A stretch of 64,000 bases of DNA from Neisseria sp. oral taxon 014 str. F0314. GTDB taxonomy: Bacteria; Pseudomonadota; Gammaproteobacteria; Burkholderiales; Neisseriaceae. Made by a program: the position numbers and the translations under genes. The first letter of the stretch is position 1; each line of letters begins with the position of its first letter. Positions 47,206 through 57,307 of this stretch are shown here, in pieces. Below the pieces are notes generated by a model that was not told where the DNA came from, searched no databases, and saw only the letters and a list, made by a program, of their open reading frames with translations. Location: the NCBI RefSeq assembly GCF_005886145.1, contig NZ_CP040504.1, positions 2,418,001-2,482,000 of the forward strand, in the 5' to 3' direction.

Positions 47206-47370
47206 TCTTTAATTCCTTTCCCTGAGGCTTTAGAAATATCGAATATTTAGGAATTGCCGCAACCCAACCCTCAAGATTTACGTCATAGCCCGTTCCTGCA
47301 TCGGCGTGCGGGAATGGCGAAAATCGGGGATTTTGCCGTCAAATCCATGATAGAGATACGGAGCAAACAA

Positions 47371-48123
47371 ATGATTACCCTGCCTTCCTTAAACAATCTG
47401 CCGTCAAAATGGGATGAAATCCGCCATTGGCTCGAAACCCAAGTTTTTGAGTGTGAAGTCATGCCGTATCCCAATCTGACGGAACACGACGCTAAGCAGT
47501 TCGAGCAGGATTTTATCGACCGTATCGGCTGCGCGCCTGAAGAATATGTCCTCATCCGCCGAGCCATCCGCATGTTGGAAGCGAGTTATCCTGACAGCCC
47601 GAACGAATTAACTACTGCCGCCATTGCCACGCCTTTGGGCGAGATGTTGGCGGTGTTCGGCGGTAAAGGCTTGTGTTTGCTGGAGTTTGTCGGGCAGAAA
47701 CATATGGAGCAGGAAATTACCGCCGTCCAAAAAGCCTTGCGCGGACGGCTTGTGTTTCGGGAAGATGAGCGAACGCAACTTCTGCGGCAGGAATTGGACT
47801 TATACTTCAAGGGTCGTCTGAAAACCTTTGCCACGCCCTTGGAGCAGATCGGTACCGAATTTCAAAAGCAGGCATGGGACGCGCTCTTGGCGATTCCTTA
47901 CGGCGAAACGCGCAGCTACAAGGAGCAGGCGCAGCGTTTGGGCAATCCTAAAGCCGTCCGCGCCGTTGCCGCCGCCAACGGGCAGAACAAAGTGTCCATC
48001 CTGATTCCCTGCCACCGCGTCATCGGCAGCGACGGCAAGCTGACCGGCTACGCAGGCGGCTTGAACCGTAAACAATCGCTGCTTGCTTTGGAACGCGGCG
48101 AAGTTCAGACGACCTTGTTTTGA
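47371..48123 (+). CDS. Methylated-DNA--protein-cysteine methyltransferase (Ada-C/Ogt type)
   Basis: DNA repair protein that removes alkyl groups from O6-methylguanine in a suicide reaction. It is 250 aa. The active site is IPCHRVIG, with a cysteine acceptor, preceded by the helix-turn-helix region YGETRSYKEQAQRLGNPKAVRAVAAANGQN. The N-terminal segment (FEQDFIDRIGCAPEEYVLIRRAIRMLEA) resembles the second half of an AraC-type HTH, as in Ada; the Ada metal-binding domain is absent. The start at 47371 follows GGAG; longer frames lack a ribosome binding site. A variant DUS is embedded at about 47813. Confidence 0.88.
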   Translation: MITLPSLNNLPSKWDEIRHWLETQVFECEVMPYPNLTEHDAKQFEQDFIDRIGCAPEEYVLIRRAIRMLEASYPDSPNELTTAAIATPLGEMLAVFGGKGLCLLEFVGQKHMEQEITAVQKALRGRLVFREDERTQLLRQELDLYFKGRLKTFATPLEQIGTEFQKQAWDALLAIPYGETRSYKEQAQRLGNPKAVRAVAAANGQNKVSILIPCHRVIGSDGKLTGYAGGLNRKQSLLALERGEVQTTLF

Positions 48124-48240
48124 TTTTGAGGTAGACAACGCCGATTAAAATTATCGGATTCGAAAATCCGAACTGACTAAAATAGAGCAGCGGCAGATTG
48201 CTCATCAATGCCCGACCTGCCGGAAAGGAGAAATACGAAT

Positions 48241-49236
48241 ATGAACCTGAAAAACCGCCATTTCCTGAAACTTTTGGACTTCACGCCCGAAGAAATCACC
48301 GCCTACCTCGACCTTGCCGCCGAGTTGAAAACCGCTAAAAAGGCAGGGCGCGAAGTGCAGCGGATGAAAGGGAAGAACATTGCCCTGATTTTTGAAAAAA
48401 CATCGACCCGCACCCGTTGCGCGTTTGAAGTCGCCGCGCGCGACCAAGGGGCGGGGGTCACTTATCTGGAGCCGTCCGCCAGCCAAATCGGGCATAAGGA
48501 AAGCATCAAAGACACCGCCCGCGTGTTGGGCAGGATGTACGACGGCATCGAATATCGCGGCTTCGGGCAGGACGTGGTCGAAGAATTGGCGAAATACGCC
48601 GGCGTGCCCGTGTTCAACGGATTGACCAACGAGTTCCACCCCACCCAAATGCTCGCCGACGCGCTGACCATGCGCGAACACAGCGGCAAACCTTTGAACC
48701 AAACCGCGTTTGCCTACGTCGGCGATGCGCGTTACAACATGGCAAACTCGCTGCTGGTGTTGGGCGCGAAGCTCGGCATGGACGTGCGTATCGGCGCACC
48801 GAAAACCTTGTGGCCGGCTGAAAACATCGTCGCCCGCGCACGCGCCGTCGCCGAAGAAACCGGCGGAAAGATTTTGCTCACCGAAAACGCGGAAGAAGCC
48901 GTCAAAAGCGTCGATTTTATCCATACCGATGTGTGGGTCAGCATGGGCGAGCCGAAAGAGGCGTGGCAAGAACGCATTGATTTATTGAAAGATTACCGCG
49001 TTACCCCCGAACTGATGGCGGCATCGGGCAACCCGCAGGTCAAATTCATGCACTGCCTGCCCGCCTTCCACAACCGCGAAACCAAAGTCGGCGAATGGAT
49101 TTACGAAACCTTCGGCTTAAACGGCGTGGAAGTAACGGAAGAAGTATTCGAAAGCCCCGCCAGCATCGTGTTCGACCAAGCGGAAAACCGGCTGCACACG
49201 ATTAAAGCGGTGATGGTGGCGGCGCTGGGGGATTGA
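48241..49236 (+). CDS. argF: Ornithine carbamoyltransferase
   Basis: Arginine-pathway enzyme that makes citrulline from ornithine and carbamoyl phosphate. It is 331 aa. The carbamoyl-phosphate site is S55-T-R-T-R59, with HPTQ in the middle and the ornithine loop MHCLPAFH. The start at 48241 has AAGGAG upstream. It is transcribed alone and ends at a DUS terminator shared with the convergent Slam-like gene. Confidence 0.96.
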   Translation: MNLKNRHFLKLLDFTPEEITAYLDLAAELKTAKKAGREVQRMKGKNIALIFEKTSTRTRCAFEVAARDQGAGVTYLEPSASQIGHKESIKDTARVLGRMYDGIEYRGFGQDVVEELAKYAGVPVFNGLTNEFHPTQMLADALTMREHSGKPLNQTAFAYVGDARYNMANSLLVLGAKLGMDVRIGAPKTLWPAENIVARARAVAEETGGKILLTENAEEAVKSVDFIHTDVWVSMGEPKEAWQERIDLLKDYRVTPELMAASGNPQVKFMHCLPAFHNRETKVGEWIYETFGLNGVEVTEEVFESPASIVFDQAENRLHTIKAVMVAALGD

Positions 49237-49251
49237 TTGTGCGAAGGTATC

Positions 49252-49286
49252 AGGCCGTCTGAAAATCTGTTTTCAGACGGCCTTTT
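49252..49286. terminator. DUS inverted-pair bidirectional terminator
   Basis: AGGCCGTCTGAAAA and TTTTCAGACGGCCTTTTTG between the convergent argF and Slam-like genes. Confidence 0.88.
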
Positions 49287-49310
49287 TGTTTTATTTAGTG
49301 TTAGTGATTT

Positions 49311-50732
49311 TCAAAACTGCTTTTCCACGCTGACAAACCATTGCATGTTCCGGCGCGAGTAAAAGCCGCTCATATTGCTGTCGGTTCTCAGATAGCGCAT
49401 ATTCAGGTGCGGTACCAAACCTTTCCATGCGATTTTGTCGTGCCAGATTGAGGCATTGGCCTGATATTCACGGTCTTTGCGGATAAAGCGGTAAACCAGC
49501 TCTCCGGGTGCGTCGAATGTGCGGCGGGTGTAGCGCAGGTTTGCGCGCAGGCCGAGGCCGTCTGAAAAAAACTTTACCATACCCAGCCGGACGCCTTTGC
49601 GTACCGATGCCTGTTCCGCCTCCTTGGTGATGTCGTGCGACCAGTCCGCACCGCCGTAAAACAGCCAGTTTTTCGGCGCGGTATACAACAGCGTGGCGCC
49701 CGCCAGCGGCATTCCTGAGTCGTAACGTGCCGCCATGCGGTGGTCCTGATAGTGTTTTCGGACGTATCCCGCATTCAGCATTACGCGCCATCGGGCGTTC
49801 AGACGGCGTGAGAAGTCGGTATGGGCACCGAACGAGCGGTTGTAGCGGTTGCCGCCGAGCCAGTTTTGTTCTGCAAACGGCACGATGCCGAACGAGCGCG
49901 TTATCGAGCGGTTTTTGTAGCCCGCCGCCAGATTGACGCTTTGCTCGTTAAATTCCCGATTGTCCCAGTAATGTACGCCGTCGCCGCTGAGGTTGCCGTA
50001 GGCGAAATGATGGCCGCCCAGATTGATTTCGCGCGACAAGCCCAAGCCGTAGCGGAAGCCGTGCGCGCTTTGCGGCAGGCTGTCGGCGGTTTTGTGCCAC
50101 TGCCGCCCGCCCCATTCGATGATTTCGGTAGCGGAAGCACTGTTGACATTATCCGTCGCCTCATATTGCAGCGAGGCTTCGGGTTGCCAGCTTTGTGCGT
50201 CTTTGACGGCCTTCAGGTAATGGTCGGCGAGCTGTTGCATGTCGGGTTGCAAATCCGGCTTGGCGCGTTCCAGTTCCGCCGCCGCTTCGCGGTATTGTTT
50301 GTTTTCAAACAACATCACGCCCAAATCGAAACGCGGATACGCCAAATCGGGCTGCCGCAGCACGATGCCGCGATAGAGCGCCACCGCTTCGTCATGACGC
50401 AACTGCGAACGGCGCAGCGCGCCCAGTGCGTAATCGTACAGGATTTGGTCGCGGTCGGGACGGGTGCGGTATTGCGCCAACAAGTCCGTCAAAGCGTCCC
50501 AATCCTGCCGGATAACGGCGCGGTTGATTCGTTCCTCCAAGGCACTGCCCGGACTGAGGCCGTCTGAAACGGCGGCGGGCGCGGGTTCGTCTTGTCCGGC
50601 GAGTTCTTCGGAAGAGGGTATTTTGTCGCCCGGGTGTTCGTCGAAGAAAACCGGTGCGGGCACGCGCACGGGCGGGACGTCGGCAAAGGCCGCGAGGGAG
50701 AGCGGCAGCAGAAGCAGGGGAAGTTTGTTCAT
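49311..50732 (-). CDS. Slam-type outer-membrane protein (surface lipoprotein assembly modulator)
   Basis: Outer-membrane protein of 473 aa that would move lipoproteins to the cell surface. A signal peptide (1-17) is followed by a periplasmic TPR-like domain (about 60-205; YDYALGALRRSQLRHDEAVALYRGIV). The rest is the DUF560 beta-barrel ending in FVSVEKQF with a terminal phenylalanine. Slam genes usually lie next to the lipoprotein they export, but neighbours here are argF and a thioredoxin-like lipoprotein gene that is divergent. The signal peptide suggests export through Sec. I cannot tell if it is Slam1- or Slam2-like. Confidence 0.85.
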   Translation of the reverse strand: MNKLPLLLLPLSLAAFADVPPVRVPAPVFFDEHPGDKIPSSEELAGQDEPAPAAVSDGLSPGSALEERINRAVIRQDWDALTDLLAQYRTRPDRDQILYDYALGALRRSQLRHDEAVALYRGIVLRQPDLAYPRFDLGVMLFENKQYREAAAELERAKPDLQPDMQQLADHYLKAVKDAQSWQPEASLQYEATDNVNSASATEIIEWGGRQWHKTADSLPQSAHGFRYGLGLSREINLGGHHFAYGNLSGDGVHYWDNREFNEQSVNLAAGYKNRSITRSFGIVPFAEQNWLGGNRYNRSFGAHTDFSRRLNARWRVMLNAGYVRKHYQDHRMAARYDSGMPLAGATLLYTAPKNWLFYGGADWSHDITKEAEQASVRKGVRLGMVKFFSDGLGLRANLRYTRRTFDAPGELVYRFIRKDREYQANASIWHDKIAWKGLVPHLNMRYLRTDSNMSGFYSRRNMQWFVSVEKQF

Positions 50733-50762
50733 ATTTTAAGTAAGGCGGTAATGTGTCGTTTT

Positions 50763-50794
50763 TAGGCCGTCTGAAACGGGATTTCAGACGGCCC
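50763..50794. repeat. DUS inverted pair upstream of the Slam-like gene
   Basis: GGCCGTCTGAAA and TTTCAGACGGCC around a short loop. It lies in the divergent region and may be read by either gene as leader structure. Confidence 0.7.
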
Positions 50795-50842
50795 GGAAAT
50801 TATAGCGGATATTACGGAAGGTTATTCTTTGATTTGGCTTAA

Positions 50843-50879
50843 AAGGCCGTCTGAAATCCCGTTTCAGACGGCCTTTTAA
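50843..50879. repeat. Second DUS inverted pair in the same divergent region
   Basis: AAAGGCCGTCTGAAA and its complement. Two perfect pairs within 120 bp of a divergent promoter region are unusual, since no gene ends here. Confidence 0.7.
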
Positions 50880-50960
50880 GTATGTTTTCCGATTGAAACG
50901 GAATGTGTGGCGGCAGTAAAATAAAAAATATTCAACCTGTTAACCGAAACGGAGGCTGTG

Positions 50961-51485
50961 ATGAAAAAAACTTGGACGGCGGTAGCGGCGGCATTGGCCG
51001 TGGCGGCATGCAGCAGTGCGGGCAATGAAACGGAAATGCTGAAAAACCGGCTCTCAGAGGCGCAGACGGCAGTGAAGCTGTCGGCTGAAAACACCAAGCG
51101 GCTGGAAGACACTTATTCGGACATTTATTTCGAGTTAAACAGCCTGACGGTGGCGAACTTCAAAACGAAAGTGGCGGCGGGGGATACTTTCTACGCCTAC
51201 ATCGGCCGCCCCAGTTGCGGCGACTGCAACGCATTCGAACCGATGTTCAAACGTTACATCGAAAAACACCGCCTAGGCAGCAAAATCTATTTTGTCAACG
51301 TGCACCGCCTGCATCAGGACAAAGAAGCGTGGATGGCGTTCCGGCAGCAGTACAAACTGAGCGGTACGCCCGTATTGGCGAAATATTCCAAAGGACGGCA
51401 GGTGAACAAGCTGGATTTGGAAGACAACGGCGGCAGCATCAGCGCGGCCGATTTGGAAAAATGGCTGGCTTTGAATAAGTTATAA
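50961..51485 (+). CDS. Thioredoxin-fold lipoprotein with CGDC motif
   Basis: Predicted envelope thiol-disulfide protein of 174 aa. The lipobox VAAC has Cys17. A coiled-coil-like segment (about 25-60: MLKNRLSEAQTAVKLSAENT) is followed by a thioredoxin-like domain with active site RPSCGDCNAFE and cis-proline SGTPVLA. This resembles the bacteriocin-accessory (PedC-like) thioredoxin subgroup. The start follows GGAGG. It is divergent from the Slam-like gene, so a joint role in surface lipoprotein folding is possible but not shown. Confidence 0.82.
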   Translation: MKKTWTAVAAALAVAACSSAGNETEMLKNRLSEAQTAVKLSAENTKRLEDTYSDIYFELNSLTVANFKTKVAAGDTFYAYIGRPSCGDCNAFEPMFKRYIEKHRLGSKIYFVNVHRLHQDKEAWMAFRQQYKLSGTPVLAKYSKGRQVNKLDLEDNGGSISAADLEKWLALNKL

Positions 51486-51500
51486 CTTTTATCTTATCAG

Positions 51501-51563
51501 AGGCCGTCTGAAAGGCATGGCCGGAAGATTTCATTCCGGCGGTGCGGTTTCAGACGGCCTTTT
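51501..51563 (+). terminator. DUS inverted pair after the thioredoxin-like gene
   Basis: AGGCCGTCTGAAA and TTTCAGACGGCCTTTT enclose about 35 bp with a further GCCGGAA/TTCCGGC stem, about 16 bp after the stop. Confidence 0.8.
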
Positions 51564-51794
51564 GTTTCGATGTTAATCTTGAGTAAATAAGTAGGATATT
51601 AATAATAAAAATCAATTAAAAACTAGATTAAATAAAGTTAGACTATGAAGTGCGTATGTCTTAAAATTTACCGCATGAATGCAATCCTCAATAATAGGGT
51701 AATACTAAAGAACTATCATGTTGATATGATTTAGAATTAGAAATCAAAAAAAGGCCGTCTGAAAACGGCGGATGAAGAAGAGCAGGAACACAAT
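51564..51794 (+). promoter_or_regulatory. AT-rich promoter region of the formate dehydrogenase operon
   Basis: The region contains an inverted repeat ATCAT-N6-ATGAT (51715-51730) that overlaps one FNR half-site TTGAT; the other FNR half is poor. A DUS lies at about 51753. No complete FNR box was found. The start of fdnG has no strong ribosome binding site. Confidence 0.45.
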
Positions 51795-54700
51795 ATGAAC
51801 GTATCGAGACGGCAGTTTTTCAAGGTAACCGCCGCCGGCGCAGGAGCGACTGGTTTGGCGGTAATGGGCGTCATGCCCGAAAATGCGTGGGCCGAAGTGC
51901 GGCAATACAAACTTTCTCGCGCAACTGAGACGCGCAACAACTGTACTTATTGTTCGGTGGGCTGCGGTACGATTCTCTACAGCATGGGCGACGGGGCGAA
52001 AAACGCCAAAAAGGTGATTTTCCATATCGAAGGCGACCCCGACCATCCGGTCAGCCGCGGCTCGCTGTGCCCCAAAGGCGCGTCATTGTTGGATTTCGTA
52101 CACAGTCCGAACCGCGTGCATTATCCGGAAGTGCGCGAACCGTTTACCAACGAGTGGAAACGCATCTCTTGGCACGACGCGCTGACCCGCATCGCCAAAT
52201 ACATCAAAGCCGAACGTGATGCCAATCTGATTGTGCAAAACGAAAACGGTACGCCCGTCCACCGCCTGCCATCCCTCGGTATGCTGACCGCCTCGGCCTC
52301 TTCCAACGAAACCGGTATTCTGACGCAGAAATGGATGCGTTCGCTGGGCATCGTGGCGACCGACGCGCAGGCACGCGTGTGCCACGGTCCGACCGTGTCG
52401 GCGCTGGCCTCGACTTTCGGCCGCGGCGCGATGACCAATACTTTTGTCGATATTCAACATGCCGACTTCATCATGGTCATGGGCGGCAACGCTGCCGAAG
52501 CGCACCCTGTCGGTTTCAAATGGGTTATCGAGGCCAAAAAGAAAAAAGGCACCAAACTTTTTGTGGTCGATCCCCGTTTCAACCGCACTGCTTCCGTGGC
52601 CGATTTTTATGCACCCATCCGCTCGGGCAGCGACATCGCGTTTCTGGGCGCGTTAATCAACTGGCTCATCGAAAACGACAAAATCCAGTGGGAATACGTT
52701 AAAGCCTATACCAATGCGGGTTTTATCGTGTCCGAAGGATTTGGTTTTGACGACGGTATGTTCAGCGGTTACGACGAAGGCCGGAAAAAATACGACAACG
52801 AAACCTGGTATTACGAGTTGGACGAAAACGGCTATGCCAAAACCGACCCGACCCTGCAACACCCGCGCTGCGTTTTCCAATTACTGAAAAAACATTATTC
52901 CCGCTATACGCTGGACGTTATGAACACCATCTGCGGCACCAGCAAGGAAGACTTTTTGAAAGTGGCCGAAGCATGGGGCGAAATGGCCGCGCCGGATAAA
53001 GCGGGTACGATTCTCTACGCACTGGGCTGGACCCAGCACACCACCGGCAGCCAGATTATCCGCACTATGGCGATGGTTCAATTGCTGTTGGGCAATATCG
53101 GCATGTCGGGCGGCGGCGTCAACGCCTTGCGCGGGCACTCCAACATTCAAGGTTTGTCCGATTTGGGGCTGCTTTCCACCTCGTTGCCGGGCTATCTGAA
53201 CCTGCCCAACGAATTTAACCATCCGACCTTTCAAGACTATATCGCCAAAAACACGCCGAAGCCTTTACAGCCTAACCAGTTGAACTATTGGGGCAACACG
53301 CCGGCTTTTTTCGTCAGCTTCCTGAAATGGATGTACGGCGAAAACGCCACCAAGGAAAACAACTGGGGCTACGACTGGCTGCCGAAATGGGACAAGATGT
53401 ACGACATCTTGCAACTTATCGAGCTGATGTATCAGGGCAAGGTCAACGGCTTGCTGGTGCAGGGCTTTAACGCGCAGGGTTCGTTTCCCGACGCCGGCCG
53501 CGTTACCGAGGCGTTTTCAAAACTGAAGTTCATGGTGGTGATGGACCCGTTGAAAACCGAAACCGCTTCTTTCTGGGAAAACCACGGCGAAGCGCACAAT
53601 GTGGATCCGTCGAAAATCCAAACCGAAGTTTTCCGTCTGCCGACGCCGTGTTTCGCCGAAGAAGCGGGTTCGATCGTGAACTCTTCACGCTGGCTGCAAT
53701 GGCACCACCCGGGGGCGGAACCGCCCGGCGAGGCGCTGCCCGATTTGGACATCTTGGGCGAACTGCACATGATGCTCAAAGAAATGTATGAAAAAGAGGG
53801 CGGTACCGCTCCCGAACCGATTACCAAGCTGGCTTGGCACTATAAAAACCCGAATGCGCCGACACCCGAAGAAATGGCCAAAGAATCCAACGGTTACGCA
53901 CTGGCCGATTTGACTGATTCAGACGGCAATATCATCCGTAAAAAAGGCGAGCTGCTCGACGGTTTCTCCCAACTGCGCGACGACGGTACGACCGAATGCG
54001 CCACTTGGATTTTCTCCGGTTCGTGGACACAGGCCGGCAACCAGATGGACCGCCGCGACAATACCGATTCCGGTTTGGGCAACACCCCGAAATGGGCTTG
54101 GGCATGGCCAGCCAACCGCCGTATCCTTTACAACCGCGCCTCGTGCAATCCGGAAGGTAGGCCGTGGAATCCCGACCGGGTATTGATTAAATGGGACGGT
54201 AAAAAATGGGGCGGAGCGGATGTGGCCGACTTTAAAGCCGATGCCGCACCCGATTCCGGCATGAATCCTTTTATCATGAACGAGGAGGGCGTAGGCCGCC
54301 TGTTTGCCGCGCGCAAATTGGTGGACGGTCCGTTCCCCGAACATTACGAACCGCTGGAGTCGCCCATCGGCACCAACCCGCTGCATCCGAAAGTGGTGCA
54401 GTCTCCGGCCATACGCCTTTTCGACAGTGTGAAGGGGCGAATCGGCACGCACGAGAAATTCCCTTATGTGGGCACGACTTACCGTCTGACCGAGCATTTC
54501 CAGTTCTGGACCAAATCGGTCAGGCTGCTGATGATTGCCCAGCCGGAACAGTTTGTCGAAATCAGTGAAGAGTTGGCGAAAGAAAAAGGTATCGAAAAAG
54601 GCGATTGGGTGAAGGTCAGTTCGCAACGGGCCTACATCAAGGCCAAAGCCGTCGTAACCAAGCGTGTGAAGCCGTTGCGGATTCACGGCAGAACCGTACA

Positions 54701-54848
54701 CCAAATCGGTATCCCGCTCCACGGTGGTTGGGAAAACATTGCAGGAAGCAAACAATTTATCGTCAACGGCCTGACGCCGTTTGTGGGCGACTGCAATACC
54801 CAAACCCCCGAGTATAAAACTTTTCTGGTAAACATCGAAAAAGCATAA
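51795..54848 (+). CDS. fdnG: Formate dehydrogenase major subunit, Cys type
   Basis: Periplasmic molybdenum (or tungsten) enzyme that oxidises formate to carbon dioxide, 1017 aa. The twin-arginine signal [12 protein letters not shown] is at residues 4-15. A [4Fe-4S] cluster binds through Cys50, Cys53 and Cys57 (CTYCSVGC) and a cysteine in GSLCPKGA. The active-site position is Cys196 (ARVCHGPTV); E. coli FdnG has selenocysteine at the same number, so no selenium insertion is needed. The molybdopterin-binding C-terminal domain is complete. It leads a three-gene operon. The accessory genes fdhD and fdhE are not in the window. Confidence 0.95.
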   Translation: MNVSRRQFFKVTAAGAGATGLAVMGVMPENAWAEVRQYKLSRATETRNNCTYCSVGCGTILYSMGDGAKNAKKVIFHIEGDPDHPVSRGSLCPKGASLLDFVHSPNRVHYPEVREPFTNEWKRISWHDALTRIAKYIKAERDANLIVQNENGTPVHRLPSLGMLTASASSNETGILTQKWMRSLGIVATDAQARVCHGPTVSALASTFGRGAMTNTFVDIQHADFIMVMGGNAAEAHPVGFKWVIEAKKKKGTKLFVVDPRFNRTASVADFYAPIRSGSDIAFLGALINWLIENDKIQWEYVKAYTNAGFIVSEGFGFDDGMFSGYDEGRKKYDNETWYYELDENGYAKTDPTLQHPRCVFQLLKKHYSRYTLDVMNTICGTSKEDFLKVAEAWGEMAAPDKAGTILYALGWTQHTTGSQIIRTMAMVQLLLGNIGMSGGGVNALRGHSNIQGLSDLGLLSTSLPGYLNLPNEFNHPTFQDYIAKNTPKPLQPNQLNYWGNTPAFFVSFLKWMYGENATKENNWGYDWLPKWDKMYDILQLIELMYQGKVNGLLVQGFNAQGSFPDAGRVTEAFSKLKFMVVMDPLKTETASFWENHGEAHNVDPSKIQTEVFRLPTPCFAEEAGSIVNSSRWLQWHHPGAEPPGEALPDLDILGELHMMLKEMYEKEGGTAPEPITKLAWHYKNPNAPTPEEMAKESNGYALADLTDSDGNIIRKKGELLDGFSQLRDDGTTECATWIFSGSWTQAGNQMDRRDNTDSGLGNTPKWAWAWPANRRILYNRASCNPEGRPWNPDRVLIKWDGKKWGGADVADFKADAAPDSGMNPFIMNEEGVGRLFAARKLVDGPFPEHYEPLESPIGTNPLHPKVVQSPAIRLFDSVKGRIGTHEKFPYVGTTYRLTEHFQFWTKSVRLLMIAQPEQFVEISEELAKEKGIEKGDWVKVSSQRAYIKAKAVVTKRVKPLRIHGRTVHQIGIPLHGGWENIAGSKQFIVNGLTPFVGDCNTQTPEYKTFLVNIEKA

Positions 54849-54858
54849 GGAGCGGAAC

Positions 54859-55779
54859 ATGGCATTACAATCTTTGGACATCAAGCGCCGTTCCGCCACC
54901 TCGGCCGTTACCCCGCCGCCTGGCGTGCGCAAACCGATTGAAGTGGCGAAACTCATCGACGTCAGTAGCTGCATCGGCTGCAAGGCCTGTCAAGTGGCCT
55001 GTTCGGAATGGAACGACATCCGCGACGAAATCGGCACCAATCACGGCGTATACGACAATCCCATCGACCTGACGGCGAAAAGTTGGACGGTTATGCGGTT
55101 TTCCGAAACCGAGGAAAACGGCAAGCTGGAATGGCTCATCCGCAAAGACGGCTGTATGCACTGTGCCGACCCGGGCTGTCTGAAAGCCTGTCCGTCGCCA
55201 GGGGCGATTATCCAGTATCAAAACGGTATTGTTGATTTCCATCAGGAAAACTGTATTGGCTGCGGATACTGCATCGCAGGCTGTCCGTTCAATATTCCGC
55301 GCCTTAACAAAGAAGACAACCGTGCTTACAAATGCACGTTGTGTTCCGACCGTGTCGCCGTCGGTCAAGAGCCGGCCTGCGTGAAGACTTGTCCGACCGG
55401 AGCGATTCAGTTCGGTTCTAAAGAAGACATGAAGGCCGTGGCGCAGGAACGTGTCGAAGATTTGAACAGACGCGGCTATAAGAATGCCGGTCTGTACGAT
55501 CCCCAAGGTGTCGGCGGTACCCATGTGATGTATGTGTTGCACCATGCCGACAAGCCCGGCCTGTATCACGGCCTGCCTGAGAATCCGAGCATCAGCAAAA
55601 CAGTCAAACTGTGGAAAGGCTTTTTGAAACCGTTGGCGACTTTCGGTATTGCCGCCGCAACGCTGGCCGGCTATTTCCACTACATCACTGTCGGTCCGAA
55701 CCGTGCGGTCGAAGACGGAGAGGAGCCGGAAGTTATCGGCAAAGACGGTAAAACCCTGCCGCGCGAGGAGGATGCATAA
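54859..55779 (+). CDS. fdnH: Formate dehydrogenase iron-sulfur subunit
   Basis: Electron-transfer subunit with four [4Fe-4S] motifs, 306 aa. The cysteine groups are [37 protein letters not shown] and CTLCSDR with [10 protein letters not shown] single membrane helix near the C-terminus (about 260-280) anchors it on the periplasmic side. GGAG precedes the start, 10 bp after fdnG. Its stop overlaps the fdnI start. Confidence 0.95.
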   Translation: MALQSLDIKRRSATSAVTPPPGVRKPIEVAKLIDVSSCIGCKACQVACSEWNDIRDEIGTNHGVYDNPIDLTAKSWTVMRFSETEENGKLEWLIRKDGCMHCADPGCLKACPSPGAIIQYQNGIVDFHQENCIGCGYCIAGCPFNIPRLNKEDNRAYKCTLCSDRVAVGQEPACVKTCPTGAIQFGSKEDMKAVAQERVEDLNRRGYKNAGLYDPQGVGGTHVMYVLHHADKPGLYHGLPENPSISKTVKLWKGFLKPLATFGIAAATLAGYFHYITVGPNRAVEDGEEPEVIGKDGKTLPREEDA

Positions 55780-56453
55780 TGAAAGAAAAACTGATTCAGC
55801 GCTATACCCGCCCCGAACGCATCAACCACTGGGTTGTCGCTATTTGTTTCGTCCTGCTGGCGGTTTCGGGATTGGCCTTTTTCTACCCCGCCTTTTTCTG
55901 GCTGACCGGTATTTTCGGTACGCCCCAACTGGCGCGCATGATACATCCGATTATCGGCGTCGTGATGTTTCTCGGCTTTGCCCGCCAATTCCTGCGTTAC
56001 TGGCATCATAACTTTATCGACAAAGAAGACGTGAAGTGGATGACTTCGGTATTGAAAGTGTTGAAAGGCTATGAAGTGGGCGACGTCGGCAAGTACAACG
56101 GCGGCCAAAAAGGCATGTTTTGGCTGATGACCGCCTGTATGCTGGTTTTGATTGCCACCGGCGTTATCGCATGGCGCCCGTATTTTGCGCAATATTTTCC
56201 GATTCCCGTTATCCGCCTCGCTTTGCTGGCGCACGCATGGGCGGCGACCATTCTGATTGCGGGCATTATCGTTCACGCTTATGCCGCCATCTGGATTAAC
56301 GGCACCATCCGCGCGATGGTTGAAGGTGTGGTTACGCAGGCATGGGCGAAGAAACACCATCCGCGCTGGTATCGTGAAATGATTGCCAAAAACAAGGCAC
56401 ACGAGGAAAACACCGGCAACGGAGGTATCGATGGTGAGGCGGAGAAACCGTAA
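55779..56453 (+). CDS. fdnI: Formate dehydrogenase cytochrome b556 subunit
   Basis: Inner-membrane diheme cytochrome, 224 aa with four helices, that passes electrons to quinone. Heme ligand candidates are histidines in RINHWVV, RMIHPIIG, LAHAWAA and IVHAYAA. The start overlaps the fdnH stop (TAATG). It completes the respiratory complex; a DUS hairpin follows at 56482. Confidence 0.93.
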   Translation: MKEKLIQRYTRPERINHWVVAICFVLLAVSGLAFFYPAFFWLTGIFGTPQLARMIHPIIGVVMFLGFARQFLRYWHHNFIDKEDVKWMTSVLKVLKGYEVGDVGKYNGGQKGMFWLMTACMLVLIATGVIAWRPYFAQYFPIPVIRLALLAHAWAATILIAGIIVHAYAAIWINGTIRAMVEGVVTQAWAKKHHPRWYREMIAKNKAHEENTGNGGIDGEAEKP

Positions 56454-56481
56454 ATCGAACGGAAAACCTCATTGATGTTTT

Positions 56482-56523
56482 GAGGCCGTCTGAAAAATCG
56501 GATTCCGCTTTTTCAGACGGCCT
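56482..56523 (+). terminator. DUS inverted-pair terminator of the fdn operon
   Basis: AGGCCGTCTGAAAAA and its complement with a 13-bp loop, about 30 bp after fdnI. Confidence 0.85.
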
Positions 56524-56610
56524 CTTTATGTCGCACAGTCAAGCCAGTGAAAACGATGGAAGGTTTGTCCGTTTCTGTCAGAGATTCCAAAAACATCTTT
56601 TCTAAATTCT

Positions 56611-56656
56611 AAAAGGCCGTCTGAAAACATCGCAATAACGTTTTCAGACGGCCTTT
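56611..56656 (-). terminator. DUS inverted-pair terminator of eda
   Basis: AAAAGGCCGTCTGAAAAC and its complement, 13 bp after the eda stop on the minus strand. Between the two hairpins (56524-56610) nothing is seen. Confidence 0.88.
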
Positions 56657-56668
56657 TATTGCCTTGAA

Positions 56669-57307
56669 TTACGCTTTGGCTTTCAATGCCGAGGCTTCGC
56701 GGGCAAGGCGGGTGATGGTGTCCCAGTCTTTGTTTTTCACGGCTTCTTTCGGGGTCAGCCAAGAGCCGCCGACGCACAAGACGTTAGGCAGTGCCAAGTA
56801 ATCGGGGGCAGTGGCAAGACTGATGCCGCCGGTCGGGCAGAAGCGCACGTCGGCATAAGGGCCGTAGAGGGCTTTGAGCATGGCTTTGCCGCCGACGACT
56901 TCGGCGGGGAAGAGTTTGAGGGTGTCGATGCCGTGTTCCAAAGCCAGTTGGACTTCGCCCGGGGTGGCAACGCCGGGAATCAGAGGGATGCCGCTGTTGT
57001 GGCTGGCTTTGGCGAGGGATTCGTGCAAACCCGGGCTGATGGCGAAAACCGCGCCTGCATCTTCGACGGCTTTGAGCTGCTCGGGGTTGGTAACCGTACC
57101 CGCACCGACAATGGCGTTGGGCACTTCTTTGGCAATCAGGCGGATGGCGTCGAGGCCGACGGGGGTGCGCAGGGTGATTTCGAGGGTGGGGATGCCGCCT
57201 TCGACAAGGGCGTGGGACAAATCGACGGCGGTGCTCAAGTCGTCAATCGCCATCACAGGCACAACTGCGCCTGCGCTCAGGATTTCGCGGGGGGTCAGTT
57301 TGAACAT
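56669..57307 (-). CDS. eda: KDPG aldolase
   Basis: Entner-Doudoroff enzyme that splits 2-keto-3-deoxy-6-phosphogluconate into pyruvate and glyceraldehyde 3-phosphate. It is 212 aa with a TIM-barrel fold. The catalytic glutamate is in TLEITLRTP, the Schiff-base lysine in [11 protein letters not shown], and the phosphate loop is PTGGIS. A GAGAACC leader region gives a fair ribosome binding site. It lies downstream of edd in the same direction, but 371 bp of repeats with terminator-like hairpins separate the two. Confidence 0.96.
   Translation of the reverse strand: MFKLTPREILSAGAVVPVMAIDDLSTAVDLSHALVEGGIPTLEITLRTPVGLDAIRLIAKEVPNAIVGAGTVTNPEQLKAVEDAGAVFAISPGLHESLAKASHNSGIPLIPGVATPGEVQLALEHGIDTLKLFPAEVVGGKAMLKALYGPYADVRFCPTGGISLATAPDYLALPNVLCVGGSWLTPKEAVKNKDWDTITRLAREASALKAKA

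Noticed and set aside
51721..51734. FNR box upstream of fdnG
   Set aside because: Only one half-site (TTGAT) is good; the other half matches two of five bases.
52377..52385. Selenocysteine codon in fdnG
   Set aside because: The codon at residue 196 is TGC (Cys), the frame is unbroken and no SECIS hairpin is needed.
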